Shown here: piece after piece, positions 45,466 through 56,655 of the stretch
Layout: each line of letters opens with the position of its first letter
Position numbering within the stretch: the first letter of the stretch is position 1
Source of the DNA: Prochlorococcus marinus XMU1419
Lineage (GTDB): Bacteria; Cyanobacteriota; Cyanobacteriia; PCC-6307; Cyanobiaceae
Assembly: GCF_017695955.1 (NCBI RefSeq)
Contig: NZ_JAAORO010000003.1
Coordinates: 62,001-126,000, forward strand
DNA length: 64,000 bases
Direction: 5' to 3'
The notes under the pieces: model-generated
What the model was told of the DNA's origin: nothing
What the model saw: the letters and a program-made list of their open reading frames with translations, nothing else
Databases searched by the model: none
Made by a program: the position numbers and the translations under genes

Positions 45466-46932
45466 ATGAATCCTTGGTGTAGAAAATTAGAATTACTAAT
45501 AAAATCAAGAGCTTCACTAATTTGGATAAGGACTAAAGAAGAAGAAAGGTTAGAAAAATTAGTTAATTTATCATGCGAAAGATTAAATATTAAAAGGTTC
45601 GTTTGCTGGGATTGTGTCTCCGGTATTAAGGGTTTAATAAATGAAGAAGGTAAATTCTCTAACAATCCGTTAGGAGTACTTAATTGGCTAAAGGAACAAA
45701 GTTCTGAAGCTTCAACGGTTTTATTAGTTAAAGATTTTCATAAATTTTATGATGATCCATCTATTAGTAGAACTATTAAAGAACTATCTTCATCGCTAAA
45801 GGAAACGAATCATAATCTAGTTATAAGTTCACATTTATTCCCATCATCAGATGAGCTGGATGAATTAATGACAATTTTAAATTTACCTTTACCTGATCAA
45901 AAAGAATTAAAAAATCTAATAAAAAAAATTGCTATCAATACCAATTCAAATCTTGAAGAACAAGATTTAAATGAACTTTCTATAGCTTCAAGTGGACTAA
46001 CAGAAATAAAAGTTAAGCAAGTAACAGCAAAGGCCCTCGCGCAAAGAGGGAAAATAAGTAAAGAAGATATTAAAGATATACTTGAAGAAAAAAAACAAGT
46101 TATCGCCAGAAGTGAAATTTTAGAATTTTTCGAAGCCAAATCAAGTCAAGATGATATTGGTGGTTTAAATGTTTTAAAAGTTTGGCTTAATCAAAGATAC
46201 AGAGCTTTTTCTAAGGAAGCTAGAGACTATGGATTACCTATTCCCAAAGGAGTTCTACTGGTTGGAGCTCAAGGAACTGGAAAGTCTCTTACTGCAAAGT
46301 CCATTTCCAAAAGTTGGTCGATGCCACTCCTTAGATTAGATGTGGGGAGACTATTTTCTAGTCTTGTTGGTTCAAGCGAGGCAAGAACAAGAGAAACAAT
46401 ATTGAGAGCAGAGGCCATGTCCCCATGCATCCTTTGGATCGATGAAATTGATAAGGGCTTTGGTGGCGATGCAAGAAGCGATGGAGGGACAAGTCAAAGG
46501 GTTTTAGCAAGTTTGCTAACTTGGATGGCTGAAAAAGAATCTGCAGTATTTGTTATTGCCACCGCTAATGCAATAGACAAGCTCCCCGCGGAATTATTAA
46601 GAAAAGGTAGGTTTGATGAAATATTTTTTCTTGATTTACCAAATTCAGACGAAAGATTGAGCATCCTGGATTTACATTTAAAAAAGAGAAGACCAAGTTA
46701 CAGTTTCCCTCTAAGTACAATTATTGATAGAACAGATGGTTTCTCAGGAGCAGAACTAGAACAAGCAGTAATAGAGGGAATGCACATTTCATTCTCTGAA
46801 AATAGAGAGCTTATGGAAAAAGATTTAATAAAGGCAGTGTCCGAATTAGTTCCGTTATCCAGAACTGCTAGAGAACAAATCGATTCATTAAAAGAATGGT
46901 CATCCTCAGGGAGAGCACGCTCTGCATCTTAA
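45466..46932 (+). CDS. ycf46: AAA ATPase Ycf46-like
   Basis: The 488-residue AAA protein has an N-terminal region (about 1-220) typical of Ycf46 and a C-terminal AAA module with DDIGGLNVLKVWL, Walker A GAQGTGKS (about residue 266), Walker B CILWIDEIDKGF, and the second-region RKGRFDEIFFLDLP. In Synechocystis Ycf46 affects inorganic-carbon use. It starts 15 bases after yidC. Confidence 0.9.
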   Translation: MNPWCRKLELLIKSRASLIWIRTKEEERLEKLVNLSCERLNIKRFVCWDCVSGIKGLINEEGKFSNNPLGVLNWLKEQSSEASTVLLVKDFHKFYDDPSISRTIKELSSSLKETNHNLVISSHLFPSSDELDELMTILNLPLPDQKELKNLIKKIAINTNSNLEEQDLNELSIASSGLTEIKVKQVTAKALAQRGKISKEDIKDILEEKKQVIARSEILEFFEAKSSQDDIGGLNVLKVWLNQRYRAFSKEARDYGLPIPKGVLLVGAQGTGKSLTAKSISKSWSMPLLRLDVGRLFSSLVGSSEARTRETILRAEAMSPCILWIDEIDKGFGGDARSDGGTSQRVLASLLTWMAEKESAVFVIATANAIDKLPAELLRKGRFDEIFFLDLPNSDERLSILDLHLKKRRPSYSFPLSTIIDRTDGFSGAELEQAVIEGMHISFSENRELMEKDLIKAVSELVPLSRTAREQIDSLKEWSSSGRARSAS

Positions 46933-47050
46933 TTAAATTTATGGAAATTCTTTAATAAGTTAGGAATCATTAATTTAGTTAATTTTTCTCCAAAAATACC
47001 TAATAATGATTTTAGATTAACTATCTTAATTAAGGTATAAAAAAAAAAGA

Positions 47051-48328
47051 GTGTTAGATCAAAAATTAATAAGAGAAAATCCAAAATCTGTTGCAGAGAA
47101 TTTATCTTTAAGGGGAAAATTTTATGATGTATCCCACATACATGAATTAACTGTTAGAAAAAAGGAAATTGATATAGAAGTATCAAGCCTTCAATCTGAA
47201 AGTAAAAAATTAAGTAAATTAATTGGTCAAGAAATTATCAAATCTCAAAACAATAATTCTCCAGAAATAGATAATTTAAAGAAAAAGGGAAACGAATATA
47301 GAATAAAAATTTCTGAATATGAAGAAAAACAAAGAGTTTTAGATAAAGAAATAAATAACGGGATTTCTGACCTGCCAAATTTCCCAAGCAAAGATGCCCC
47401 TATTGGGAAAGACGAAAGTGATAATGTCCAAGTAAAAACTTGGGGCGATCCTTTGAAAGAATCTAATCTTAAATCTCATTGGGAAATAGGTGAAAGTCTT
47501 AATCTTTTTGACTCAATAAAATCAACTAAAATATCAAAAAGTCGTTTCATTACACTCATCGGCAATGGTGCCAGATTAGAAAGGGCATTAATAAATTTCA
47601 TGCTCGACATGCATACTAAAAATGGTTATTTAGAGTTAATGCCACCAGCTTTAGTAAATTCAGACAGTCTGACAGGATCTGGTCAACTACCTAAATTTTC
47701 AAATGAAAGTTTCAAGTGTTCTAATGACGATCTCTGGCTTTCTCCAACAGCCGAAGTTCCATTAACAGCTTTTCATAGAAATGAGATTATTGATCTAAAG
47801 CAGTTACCTATTAAATATGTGGCGTATAGCCCATGTTTTAGAAGAGAAGCTGGAAGTTATGGAAAGGATACCAGGGGTTTAATAAGACTTCATCAATTTA
47901 ATAAAGTTGAGCTATATTGGTTTTGCGATCCAAGTAAATCTTTAGAAGCTCATCAACAGATTACTACTGATGCAGAAAGCATTCTAAAAAAGCTCAACTT
48001 ACCTTATAGAGTAGTAGATATTTGTACGGGAGACTTAGGTTTTTCTTCTAGCAGAACTTTTGACCTTGAGGTTTGGCTACCTAGTAGTAAATGTTATAGA
48101 GAAATTTCAAGTTGTAGCAATTGCTTTGACTTTCAAGCACGGAGATCATCAATAAGAACAAAAATTGATAAAAAAAATACATTTATACACACATTAAACG
48201 GTAGTGGTCTTGCAATTGGAAGGACGATGGCTGCAATTCTTGAGAATGGCCAACAAATTGACGGTAGCGTTAAGATTCCAGATGCTCTTGTTCCATATTT
48301 TGGATCAAATTTCTTAAAAACTACTTAG
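47051..48328 (+). CDS. serS: Seryl-tRNA synthetase
   Basis: The 425-residue class II synthetase (GTG start 47051) has an N-terminal coiled-coil arm (about residues 30-100) that contacts the tRNA-Ser variable arm, motif 2 [22 protein letters not shown], and motif 3 [29 protein letters not shown] and [15 protein letters not shown] are further signatures. It charges the tRNA-Ser(CGA) encoded at 25401. Normal length. Confidence 0.97.
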   Translation: MLDQKLIRENPKSVAENLSLRGKFYDVSHIHELTVRKKEIDIEVSSLQSESKKLSKLIGQEIIKSQNNNSPEIDNLKKKGNEYRIKISEYEEKQRVLDKEINNGISDLPNFPSKDAPIGKDESDNVQVKTWGDPLKESNLKSHWEIGESLNLFDSIKSTKISKSRFITLIGNGARLERALINFMLDMHTKNGYLELMPPALVNSDSLTGSGQLPKFSNESFKCSNDDLWLSPTAEVPLTAFHRNEIIDLKQLPIKYVAYSPCFRREAGSYGKDTRGLIRLHQFNKVELYWFCDPSKSLEAHQQITTDAESILKKLNLPYRVVDICTGDLGFSSSRTFDLEVWLPSSKCYREISSCSNCFDFQARRSSIRTKIDKKNTFIHTLNGSGLAIGRTMAAILENGQQIDGSVKIPDALVPYFGSNFLKTT

Positions 48329-48337
48329 TATAAATAA

Positions 48338-49417
48338 ATGAATGTTTTAACCTCAATAACAGTACTGGGATTTCTCATTTTTTTTCATGAGATGGGACAT
48401 TTTCTCGCAGCAATTCTTCAGGGGATATATGTTGATGGATTTTCAATTGGTTTTGGTCCATCAATAATTCAAAAAAAATATAAAGGCATCACTTATTCAT
48501 TTAGAGCATTTCCTTTAGGGGGATTCGTTTCCTTCCCCGATGAAGAAATAAATAATATTGATCCTGAAGATCCAAATCTTTTAAAAAACAGGCCAATTAT
48601 CCAAAGAGTTATTGTAATATCTGCTGGTGTATTTGCTAACTTAATTCTTGCATATACTATTTTAATTATAAATGTAACTACTGTTGGGATTCCCTTTGAT
48701 CCAGAACCAGGTATCCTAGTTCTGGCTACTCAACCTAATAAAGCGGCTTCTATTGCTGGATTAAAGTCTGGAGATAAAATCTTAAAAGTTAAAAGTAGTA
48801 CTTTAGGAGTTGGTGATCAAGCTGTTTCCGATTTAGTAAAAGAGATTCAAAATTCATCCGAAACCCAAATTTCAATAACCATAGAAAGAGAAGGAATTTT
48901 CAAAGATTTAACTTTGGTGCCAAAAAATGTTGATGGGAAAGGTACTATTGGAGCCCAATTACAGCCAAATATCAAGTCAGAAACTAAAAAGACCAAGAAT
49001 ATATTAGAACTTTTTGAATACACTAATAATGAATTTTCATCACTTTTGGTAAAAACAATTCAAGGTTATAAAGGATTAATAACAAATTTTTCCTCAACAG
49101 CTCAACAATTAAGTGGTCCAGTCAAAATTGTCGAAATTGGTGCCCAACTATCGCAACAAGGAGGAAAAGGGATATTATTATTCGCAGCTTTAATTTCGAT
49201 CAATTTAGCAGTCCTCAATTCTTTACCTTTACCACTTTTAGATGGAGGACAACTTGTTTTCACTTTAATTGAAGGGTTTAGAGGGAAACCTGTGCCAGTT
49301 AAGTTACAGATGGTTGTTACTCAATCCAGTTTTTTTCTATTAATTGGACTAAGTGTATTATTGATAATTCGCGATACAAGTCAACTTTTAATTGTGCAAA
49401 GATTATTAAGCCAATAG
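48338..49417 (+). CDS. rseP: Site-2 protease RseP/MMP-type
   Basis: The 359-residue intramembrane zinc metalloprotease has the HExxH site in FFHEMGHFLAA (about residues 16-21), a PDZ domain (about 120-200, KAASIAGLKSGDKILKV) and the second metal motif in LPLPLLDGGQLVF. Site-2 proteases cleave anti-sigma factors or other membrane proteins; in cyanobacteria they contribute to stress signalling. It starts 9 bases after serS. Confidence 0.94.
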   Translation: MNVLTSITVLGFLIFFHEMGHFLAAILQGIYVDGFSIGFGPSIIQKKYKGITYSFRAFPLGGFVSFPDEEINNIDPEDPNLLKNRPIIQRVIVISAGVFANLILAYTILIINVTTVGIPFDPEPGILVLATQPNKAASIAGLKSGDKILKVKSSTLGVGDQAVSDLVKEIQNSSETQISITIEREGIFKDLTLVPKNVDGKGTIGAQLQPNIKSETKKTKNILELFEYTNNEFSSLLVKTIQGYKGLITNFSSTAQQLSGPVKIVEIGAQLSQQGGKGILLFAALISINLAVLNSLPLPLLDGGQLVFTLIEGFRGKPVPVKLQMVVTQSSFFLLIGLSVLLIIRDTSQLLIVQRLLSQ

Positions 49418-49478
49418 AAATTTTTAAAATTGTTAGTCAAGCTGTTAATATATAAAATAGTTTTTAAATTTTTCATTA

Positions 49479-49781
49479 ATGGCAAAAAAGTCCATGATTG
49501 CGAGAGAAGTCAAACGCAAAAAACTTGTTATTAAATATGCTGCAAAAAGGAAATCATTGTTAGATGAATTCAACTCCGCAAAAGACCCCATGGAAAGATT
49601 AGAAATTCATAGAAAAATTCAAGCTCTGCCAAGAAACTCAGCGCCAAACAGGGTAAGGAACAGATGTTGGGCAACTGGTAAACCAAGAGGAGTTTACAGA
49701 GATTTTGGTCTTTGCAGAAATCAGTTAAGGCAAAGAGCACATAATGGTGAACTTCCAGGTGTTGTAAAATCAAGTTGGTAG
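49479..49781 (+). CDS. rpsN: 30S ribosomal protein S14
   Basis: The 100-residue protein is S14 of the zinc-free type: [16 protein letters not shown] at the start, [21 protein letters not shown] and [21 protein letters not shown] at the C-terminus. It is encoded alone, outside the main ribosomal operons, as in other cyanobacteria. It precedes pnp by 173 bases. Confidence 0.97.
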   Translation: MAKKSMIAREVKRKKLVIKYAAKRKSLLDEFNSAKDPMERLEIHRKIQALPRNSAPNRVRNRCWATGKPRGVYRDFGLCRNQLRQRAHNGELPGVVKSSW

Positions 49782-49954
49782 CATTTCTGAATTAAATTCT
49801 TAGTGAAATTCTATTTTTTCATTAAATTAAATTTTAAAGAAATTGATATCATTTTAAGATATTTTTAAAAATTTTATAGCTTATTTAAATAATTTACTCA
49901 ATATGTCCCTATAAAATGTAAGAATAAATTATGTATAGATTTATAATTTAAAAA

Positions 49955-52120
49955 GTGGAAGGACAGAATAAGTCGATCACGTTTGACGGACGAGAGATAC
50001 GACTAACTACAGGACTATATGCTCCTCAAGCAAATGGTTCAGTAATGATTGAGTGTGGTGACACCTCTTTACTTGTTACAGCAACAAAAACTACAAAAAA
50101 AGATGCTTCAGACTTTCTCCCTCTAATATGTGACTATGAGGAGAAACTATATGCTGCAGGAAGAATTCCAGGTGGTTTTATGAGGAGAGAGGGTCGCCCT
50201 CCAGAAAGAGCGACTTTAATTTCAAGATTAATTGACAGGCCTATGAGGCCACTTTTCCCTTCATGGATGAGAGACGAGATACAGATAGTAGCATCTTGCC
50301 TTTCTTTAGATGAAAGGGTTCCAGCAGATGTTTTAGCTGTTACAGGGGCTTCTATAGCAACCCTACTCGGAGAAATACCATTTTATGGCCCTATGGCAGC
50401 TGTTAGAGTCGGCCTCATTGGGGATGATTTCATCTTAAACCCCAGTTATAGAGAGATAGAGAAAGGAGATTTAGACATTGTTGTTGCGGGATCACCTGAC
50501 GGCATTGTAATGATTGAGGCTGGAGCCAACCAATTATCAGAGCAAGATACTATTGAAGCTATAGATTTTGGTTATGAAGCAGTTACTGAACTCATTAAAT
50601 CTCAAGAGGATTTACTCAAAGATTTAGGTATAAAACATGTTAATCCATCTGACCCTGAAGAAGATAAAACATTACCTACTTATTTAGAGAAAAATTGTAC
50701 AAAATCAATAGATTTAGTTTTAAAGAAATTTGATCTGTCCAAAGAGGAAAGAGATCTTGAACTCGAAAAAATAAAAGTTGAGACTCAGGGTAAAATTGAA
50801 TCTTTGAAAGATGATAACCAATTAAAAGTTCTTCTCACAGAAAATGATAAGTTATTAAGTTCCGACTTCAAAAAACTAACCAAAAAACTAATGAGATCGC
50901 AAATCATTAATGATGGGAAAAGAGTTGATGGTCGAGAATTAGATGAAGTCAGAAAGATTTCTGCATCTGCTGGAATTCTTCCAAAAAGAGTGCATGGCTC
51001 CGCATTATTCCAAAGAGGTTTAACTCAAGTTTTATCTACAACTACTTTAGGGACACCTAGTGATGCACAAGAAATGGATGACCTTAACCCAAGCACTGAA
51101 AAAACTTATCTCCATCACTATAATTTTCCTCCATATTCAGTAGGAGAAACAAGACCAATGAGAACTCCTGGGAGAAGAGAAATTGGGCATGGAGCATTAG
51201 CTGAGAGAGCAATAATTCCTGTCCTACCTGGGAAAGAAACATTCCCTTATGTCTTGAGGGTAGTTAGCGAAGTTTTAAGTTCTAATGGATCTACTTCAAT
51301 GGGGTCGGTATGTGGAAGCACGCTTTCATTATTAGATGCGGGGGTTCCTCTAAAAGCTCCTGTCAGTGGTACTGCTATGGGCTTAATAAAAGAGGGGAAA
51401 GAAGTACGAATTCTTACCGACATTCAAGGAATTGAAGACTTTCTTGGTGACATGGACTTCAAAGTTGCTGGCACTGATAAGGGGATAACTGCTTTGCAAA
51501 TGGATATGAAAATAACAGGTTTACCAGTCTCTATAATCTCTGATGCAATTAAAAAAGCTCGTCCTGCAAGATTACATATTTTAGAAAAGATGCAAGAGGC
51601 AATAGATAAACCTCAAGAATCTCTATCCCCTCATGCTCCTAGACTTTTAAGTTTTAGAATTGATCCTGAGCTTATAGGAACAGTCATTGGCCCTGGTGGA
51701 AGAACTATTAAAGGAATCACTGAGAGAACAAATACAAAAATTGATATAGAAGATGGTGGGATTGTAACTATTGCTTCTCATGACGGGGCTGCTGCAGAAG
51801 AAGCTCAAAAGATCATTGAAGGACTTACAAGAAAAGTGCATGAAGGGGAAATCTTCTCAGGAGTAGTTACTCGAATAATACCAATTGGAGCTTTTGTTGA
51901 AATCCTACCTGGCAAAGAAGGAATGGTGCATATTTCTCAGTTATCTGAAGCCAGGGTTGAGAGAGTAGAAGACGTAGTTAGACAGGGAGATGAAGTTACA
52001 GTAAGAGTTAGAGAAATTGACAGCAGAGGAAGAATTAATCTTACTTTGAGAGGTGTAGGACAAAATAATGGAATGTCTTATCCTGAACCAACACCTACTC
52101 CAGTTGCTCCTCTAAATTAA
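49955..52120 (+). CDS. pnp: Polyribonucleotide nucleotidyltransferase (PNPase)
   Basis: The 721-residue enzyme degrades RNA phosphorolytically from 3' ends. It contains two RNase PH domains (residues about 10-220 and 320-545; [20 protein letters not shown] and [17 protein letters not shown]), a KH domain ([13 protein letters not shown]) and an S1 domain ([17 protein letters not shown]). The start is GTG 49955. In cyanobacteria PNPase also makes poly(A)-like tails. Confidence 0.97.
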   Translation: MEGQNKSITFDGREIRLTTGLYAPQANGSVMIECGDTSLLVTATKTTKKDASDFLPLICDYEEKLYAAGRIPGGFMRREGRPPERATLISRLIDRPMRPLFPSWMRDEIQIVASCLSLDERVPADVLAVTGASIATLLGEIPFYGPMAAVRVGLIGDDFILNPSYREIEKGDLDIVVAGSPDGIVMIEAGANQLSEQDTIEAIDFGYEAVTELIKSQEDLLKDLGIKHVNPSDPEEDKTLPTYLEKNCTKSIDLVLKKFDLSKEERDLELEKIKVETQGKIESLKDDNQLKVLLTENDKLLSSDFKKLTKKLMRSQIINDGKRVDGRELDEVRKISASAGILPKRVHGSALFQRGLTQVLSTTTLGTPSDAQEMDDLNPSTEKTYLHHYNFPPYSVGETRPMRTPGRREIGHGALAERAIIPVLPGKETFPYVLRVVSEVLSSNGSTSMGSVCGSTLSLLDAGVPLKAPVSGTAMGLIKEGKEVRILTDIQGIEDFLGDMDFKVAGTDKGITALQMDMKITGLPVSIISDAIKKARPARLHILEKMQEAIDKPQESLSPHAPRLLSFRIDPELIGTVIGPGGRTIKGITERTNTKIDIEDGGIVTIASHDGAAAEEAQKIIEGLTRKVHEGEIFSGVVTRIIPIGAFVEILPGKEGMVHISQLSEARVERVEDVVRQGDEVTVRVREIDSRGRINLTLRGVGQNNGMSYPEPTPTPVAPLN

Positions 52121-52123
52121 TAA

Positions 52124-53026
52124 CTAAAGCGGATAAATTTCATCCTTCTGAATTATTCTCTTTATTTCAAGACATATACTTCCGTGAGAATTCCTATCAC
52201 TAGTTGCAATAACTATACCTCCTTGTTCGTACATAGAGTTACCATAGGTTAATTCTTCATTATTTAAATTTGTAATTGCTCCACCAGCACCTTTCAAAAT
52301 AGATTCTGGTGCTGCAAAATCCCAATCTTTTGGTGAGCTTTTTCCTGGCAAACTTAGACAAATATAAATATCACTCTCTCCCATTACTATTGATGCTATT
52401 TTGCAACCAATGCTTCCCATGATTTCTACTTTGCGAAAATTAATTTTTTGAATTAACTTTCTTAAAGTTTCGTTTCCGTGATTTTTACTTGTAACTAAAG
52501 TCATTTCTTTAAGGTTCTTTTTATTACAAAGAGATGGTTCATATTTTGAACCATCTCTATTTTCACACCATGTCTTTTCTCCATCAGTAATCCATAGTTG
52601 ATCTTTTTCTGGGATCAAAACGAACCCAATATATGGTTTTTGTTTAAAGTTTAAGGCCAAGTGCATTGCATAGTTTCCTGTTCCTTGGATAAAATCTTTC
52701 GTTCCATCAAGAGGATCAAGTACCCAAATCCAATCAGATTTACTATTAAAGTTTTCTGGAGAGATTTTTACATTTTCCTCGCTCAAAATATCCCATTTAA
52801 TATTTTTATATTTTTCATTTATTCTCTTAATAATTATTTCATTTACCTTTAAATCTGCCAAAGTTACAGGATCATCTTCATTATTATTTTCTAATATGTT
52901 TTTTTGATAATCCGAATCTTCTAACAATTTAGAGTAATAAAGCAAAATATCTGCAGCTTGCCAGCTGAAAATTCTTATATCATCGATAAGATTATTAATA
53001 TCTACACCAGAGGGTAATTTAAACAT
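52124..53026 (-). CDS. cysQ: 3'(2'),5'-bisphosphate nucleotidase CysQ-like
   Basis: The 300-residue inositol-monophosphatase-fold protein has the metal-binding DPVTLADLKVNE, ILSEEN, WVLDPLDGTKDFIQGTGNYA and DWDFAAPESILKGAGGAI. This pattern (especially DGTKDF) points to CysQ/HAL2, which hydrolyses 3'-phosphoadenosine 5'-phosphate from sulfate assimilation, rather than to inositol monophosphatase. It converges with pnp by 3 bases and is divergent from rsmI. Confidence 0.88.
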   Translation of the reverse strand: MFKLPSGVDINNLIDDIRIFSWQAADILLYYSKLLEDSDYQKNILENNNEDDPVTLADLKVNEIIIKRINEKYKNIKWDILSEENVKISPENFNSKSDWIWVLDPLDGTKDFIQGTGNYAMHLALNFKQKPYIGFVLIPEKDQLWITDGEKTWCENRDGSKYEPSLCNKKNLKEMTLVTSKNHGNETLRKLIQKINFRKVEIMGSIGCKIASIVMGESDIYICLSLPGKSSPKDWDFAAPESILKGAGGAITNLNNEELTYGNSMYEQGGIVIATSDRNSHGSICLEIKRIIQKDEIYPL

Positions 53027-53029
53027 TAA

Positions 53030-53893
53030 ATGAATAATAATTACTCATTATCCCATAGAAAAGATGAACCTGAAAAAGGGGTTTTATATATTGTCGGTAC
53101 ACCAATTGGTAATTTAGATGATATTTCTCATAGGGCAATAAATATTCTTAAAAATGTTTCTTTAATTGCATGTGAAGATACAAGGCAAACAAGCAAAATC
53201 ATAAAAAAATTTAAATTCAATAATAATTTAGTAAGCTTTAATAAAATTAATTCTTTTAAAAAAACTCCTCAAATAATAGAACAACTTAAAATGGGGAGAT
53301 CTGTAGCATTAGTGAGTGATGCAGGAATGCCTATTATTTGTGATCCTGGAGAAGATTTAGTTAAGAATGCAAAATCAAATAAAATTGACATTATATGTGT
53401 CCCAGGTCCATGTGCAGCCATAACTGCACTTGTATCAAGTGGCATGCCTTCATCAAGATTTATCTTTGAAGGTTTTCTTCCAAAGAAAAAAAGTGAGAGA
53501 GAAAAGATTTTATTTGAAATAAGTAAGTCTGACAAAACAACAATTATTTTCGAATCTCCGCATCGTCTCATAAAGCTTCTTCAGGAACTAAAAGAATTTT
53601 GTGGAGGTGAAAGAGAAATACAAGTATCCAGAGAATTAACAAAAAAGTTTGAGGAGCATATTATGGATAAAATAGATAAAGTACTTGAAATATTCAGCAA
53701 GAGGGAAGTTTTAGGAGAAATCACAATTGTGATTAAGGGTGTTAGTGAACATAAGTTTTTTGAAGCAGATATATTTTTCTTAAAAAAAGAACTTCATGAA
53801 CTAATTAATGCGGGACTAAGCCTTTCAGCAGCTTCAAAATTTTTAGCTAAAAAAACAAATATTCCAAAAAGCGAAATTTATAAATTACATTAA
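53030..53893 (+). CDS. rsmI: 16S rRNA (cytidine 1402-2'-O)-methyltransferase
   Basis: The 287-residue protein belongs to the tetrapyrrole-methylase-fold RsmI family, which methylates C1402 of 16S rRNA. GTPIGNLDDISHRAINIL, CEDTRQTSKI, LVSDAGMPIICDPGEDLV and VPGPCAAITALVSSG are all diagnostic. It starts 3 bases from the cysQ start on the opposite strand, so the two promoters must overlap. Confidence 0.96.
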   Translation: MNNNYSLSHRKDEPEKGVLYIVGTPIGNLDDISHRAINILKNVSLIACEDTRQTSKIIKKFKFNNNLVSFNKINSFKKTPQIIEQLKMGRSVALVSDAGMPIICDPGEDLVKNAKSNKIDIICVPGPCAAITALVSSGMPSSRFIFEGFLPKKKSEREKILFEISKSDKTTIIFESPHRLIKLLQELKEFCGGEREIQVSRELTKKFEEHIMDKIDKVLEIFSKREVLGEITIVIKGVSEHKFFEADIFFLKKELHELINAGLSLSAASKFLAKKTNIPKSEIYKLH

Positions 53894-53915
53894 GATATTT
53901 ATAAAGTTCAAAATA

Positions 53916-54137
53916 ATGAATATTTACCTTAAAAAAATTTTTTTATCTATTTTTTTCAATTCAGCATTATTTCTAATAATGATTATTGCAATACAAAATA
54001 GTTCTAACAAAAGCAAGGTAAATTTATTAGTTAATGAAACAATAAATTTACCAGTTAGTTTTATTGTTGGGGTAAGCTTTATTTCAGGTTCAATTTTTAG
54101 TAATTTATTTTCCTTTTCTCCTAATAAAAATAAATAA
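53916..54137 (+). CDS. LapA-like small membrane protein
   Basis: The 73-residue protein has two membrane helices (about residues 10-27 and 44-66) linked by a short loop, with IIAIQNSSNKSKVNLLV between them. This two-helix pattern with the N at the end of helix one is that of LapA/DUF1049 proteins. It lies 22 bases after rsmI and converges with the HTH gene. Confidence 0.7.
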   Translation: MNIYLKKIFLSIFFNSALFLIMIIAIQNSSNKSKVNLLVNETINLPVSFIVGVSFISGSIFSNLFSFSPNKNK

Positions 54138-54141
54138 AAAT

Positions 54142-54759
54142 CTATAATGCAATTAACTGATCTTCAGTGATGATTCTTGTAATTCCCCTTGATAGCAAGA
54201 TTGGAGAAACTATTTTAAAAACATCAGTATTTGGAACTTTAATTACTTTCTGCTCTTTATTACAATCTCTTTTTGCATTTTTTAAATCAAAATAAACTTG
54301 TATTGTTTTCCTATTTAAATCATCTTTAGGAAGAAATTGCCATTCTGGATATTCTTTTAATAATTTTGTTTCCAATTCAATCCCCTTATCTACGATCATA
54401 TATACGGTATTAGGAAATTCAAAATCCTTTATAGGGCGAGACGATAAATCTTTCTGAGAATTCAACTCAACTCCCTCTGTCAATGGTATAACTTCAAAAA
54501 ATATATTTTCACTTTCGACTTTAGATGAAGTTATTGGGGGATTTTCTAAAACATTTAAATTATCTGATAAATTCTTTTTTTTAAAGTTATCATAGCCATC
54601 GTCTCCCATCATTTTTTTCAATTGTCTAACTATAGTTGCATTTGAAAAATTATATTTTTTGGCAATCTGAGCAATTTCAGAACCTTCTTTAAAAGATTCC
54701 AAAATTTCAAGTTTCTGTATATCAGATAGTTTCTTAGGCAAAAAATTAAAAAGTCTCAT
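54142..54759 (-). CDS. Helix-turn-helix protein of unknown function
   Basis: From ATG 54759 the product is 205 residues (a longer ORF begins at 54798). The N-terminus, KLSDIQKLEILESFKEGSEIAQIAKKYNFSN split over residues 9-39, is a helix-turn-helix of the transposase/homeodomain-like type (AQIAKKYNFSNATIVRQL). The remainder is a soluble domain with no motif I recognise (PNTVYMIVDKGIELETKLL; ILLSRGITRIITEDQLIAL). It could be a cyanobacterial regulator; there is no transposase catalytic domain. Confidence 0.6.
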   Translation of the reverse strand: MRLFNFLPKKLSDIQKLEILESFKEGSEIAQIAKKYNFSNATIVRQLKKMMGDDGYDNFKKKNLSDNLNVLENPPITSSKVESENIFFEVIPLTEGVELNSQKDLSSRPIKDFEFPNTVYMIVDKGIELETKLLKEYPEWQFLPKDDLNRKTIQVYFDLKNAKRDCNKEQKVIKVPNTDVFKIVSPILLSRGITRIITEDQLIAL

Positions 54760-54928
54760 TGAGATTATAACTAATTCCGTTAGATATCCATAATTCAAAA
54801 AATATTCTTAATTAATAAAGATGTTGAAAAATATATGTTTTATACTTTTAAAATAAACTTAATTTAAAGAAATTGTTAGTTAAAATTTAGCTTTATATTA
54901 AAATAAGTTAAGGCCCAATTAGATAAAA

Positions 54929-56368
54929 TTGAATAATTTCAAAAAGGAATTAGTCCCTGTTATTCTTTCAGGGGGAAAAGGATCAAGACTTTGGCCTTTA
55001 TCGAGAGAATGTTTTCCAAAGCAATATATTAATATTGATCAAACCACTGATAAAACTCTTTTACAAAAAACTTTTCTGCGATTGCAAGGTATACCTAAAT
55101 TAGGAAATCCCATAATAATTTGCAATGAACAGCATAGATTTATAGTGGCTGAACAAATGCGATCTATAAATGTAAAACCAGATCCAATACTTCTTGAACC
55201 TTTCGGGAGAAATACCGCTCCTGCGATTACAATGGCCGCTTTGATTTCAATAAAAAAGAATAATGATCCACATATACTTATTCTCTCTTCGGATCATGAA
55301 ATAAGAGATCATGAAGCATTTCAAAAAATAATAAATAGAGGTCTTGTTTTTTCATCAATGGGGAGAATTGTAACATTTGGGATTCCACCAAATTCTGCAG
55401 AGACAGGATATGGCTATATTGAATCCTTGGATTTTCTATCCGAAAAAAACATATCGAGCAATATCAAAAGATTTATTGAAAAACCCTCTTTAGATGATGC
55501 AAAAAAATATATTAAAAATAAAAATTTTCGTTGGAATAGTGGAATATTTTTATTTAAATCATCGACAATTTTGAATGAAATCAAAAAGTATCAGCCAAGC
55601 ATCTTAGAAGTGTGTCAAAAGGCACTTAAGGATAATCTTAGAGATTTGGATTTCATAAGAGTTAACAAAGATATTTTTGCCACCTGTCCCAACATTCCAA
55701 TTGATAAAGCAGTTATGGAAAAAACAAAAATAGGAACAGTTCTTGATTTAAAAAGTGATTGGTTAGATATTGGATGCTGGAAAGCAGTCTGGGAAAACTC
55801 AAAAAAGGATCACAGAGGGAATTCAGTAAAAGGGCATGCCTTATTAAAAAATTCAACAAATTGTCATTTACGCAGCGAAAATCGTTTGGTTGTAGGACTT
55901 GGGCTTAAAAATATCACTGTAGTTGAAACAATTGATGCTGTATTAGTAACAGAAAATAATTCAACTCAGAAAGTTAAGAATATAGTTGATGAATTAAAAA
56001 AAAGAAACTTTTCAGAAAGTCAAACTAGTAGCAAAATGTATAGACCATGGGGGCATTACACTTCAATAGTGGAAGAGAAGACTTGGAAGGTGAAAAGAAT
56101 AGAGATCAACCCTAATTCCAGCTTGTCACTACAATCTCATAAGTACAGGGCAGAGCACTGGGTTGTTGTTGATGGGACTGCCAAAGTTGAAATTGATAAA
56201 AAGATTACATTGCTGCAAGTAAATGAGAGTATTTATGTCCCAAAAGGGACTATACATAGATTATCTAACACTACAAATTATCCTCTGATAATTATTGAAA
56301 TTCAAAGTGGTTCATATCTAGGTGAAGATGATATTCTGAGATTAGAAGATAATTACGGAAGAAATTAA
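54929..56368 (+). CDS. manC: Mannose-1-phosphate guanylyltransferase / mannose-6-phosphate isomerase
   Basis: The 479-residue fusion (TTG start at 54929) makes GDP-mannose. The nucleotidyltransferase half has LSGGKGSRLWPLSRECFPKQ (about residues 14-33) and LEPFGRNTAPAITMAAL; the C-terminal cupin half has RPWGHYTSIVEE, the His/Glu set in LQSHKYRAEHWVVVDGTA and PKGTIHRLSN. Such fusions feed O-antigen or capsule. It lies just before tRNA-Arg at the edge of the surface-sugar region. Confidence 0.96.
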   Translation: MNNFKKELVPVILSGGKGSRLWPLSRECFPKQYINIDQTTDKTLLQKTFLRLQGIPKLGNPIIICNEQHRFIVAEQMRSINVKPDPILLEPFGRNTAPAITMAALISIKKNNDPHILILSSDHEIRDHEAFQKIINRGLVFSSMGRIVTFGIPPNSAETGYGYIESLDFLSEKNISSNIKRFIEKPSLDDAKKYIKNKNFRWNSGIFLFKSSTILNEIKKYQPSILEVCQKALKDNLRDLDFIRVNKDIFATCPNIPIDKAVMEKTKIGTVLDLKSDWLDIGCWKAVWENSKKDHRGNSVKGHALLKNSTNCHLRSENRLVVGLGLKNITVVETIDAVLVTENNSTQKVKNIVDELKKRNFSESQTSSKMYRPWGHYTSIVEEKTWKVKRIEINPNSSLSLQSHKYRAEHWVVVDGTAKVEIDKKITLLQVNESIYVPKGTIHRLSNTTNYPLIIIEIQSGSYLGEDDILRLEDNYGRN

Positions 56369-56519
56369 AATAAAAATAATTTATACAAATTCATAAAGGC
56401 TTGTTACTCTAACTATCAATAAGTAAACTTGAAAAAGTAAAGTTGGTAATGGTCATTAAAAATCAAAACAAATTTATAAAGTTTTATTTTTGAATTTTTT
56501 ACATCAGCCACTTAATTTT

Positions 56520-56593
<74 letters not shown>

Positions 56594-56655
56594 TAATTTG
56601 AAATATTTACAATAAAATTTATATTTTTTATTAAAATAAGATCTAAGTAAAAATT

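Noticed and set aside
54142-54759. HTH protein as a transposase remnant
   Set aside because: Only the N-terminal helix-turn-helix resembles transposase-associated domains; there is no catalytic domain and no inverted repeats.
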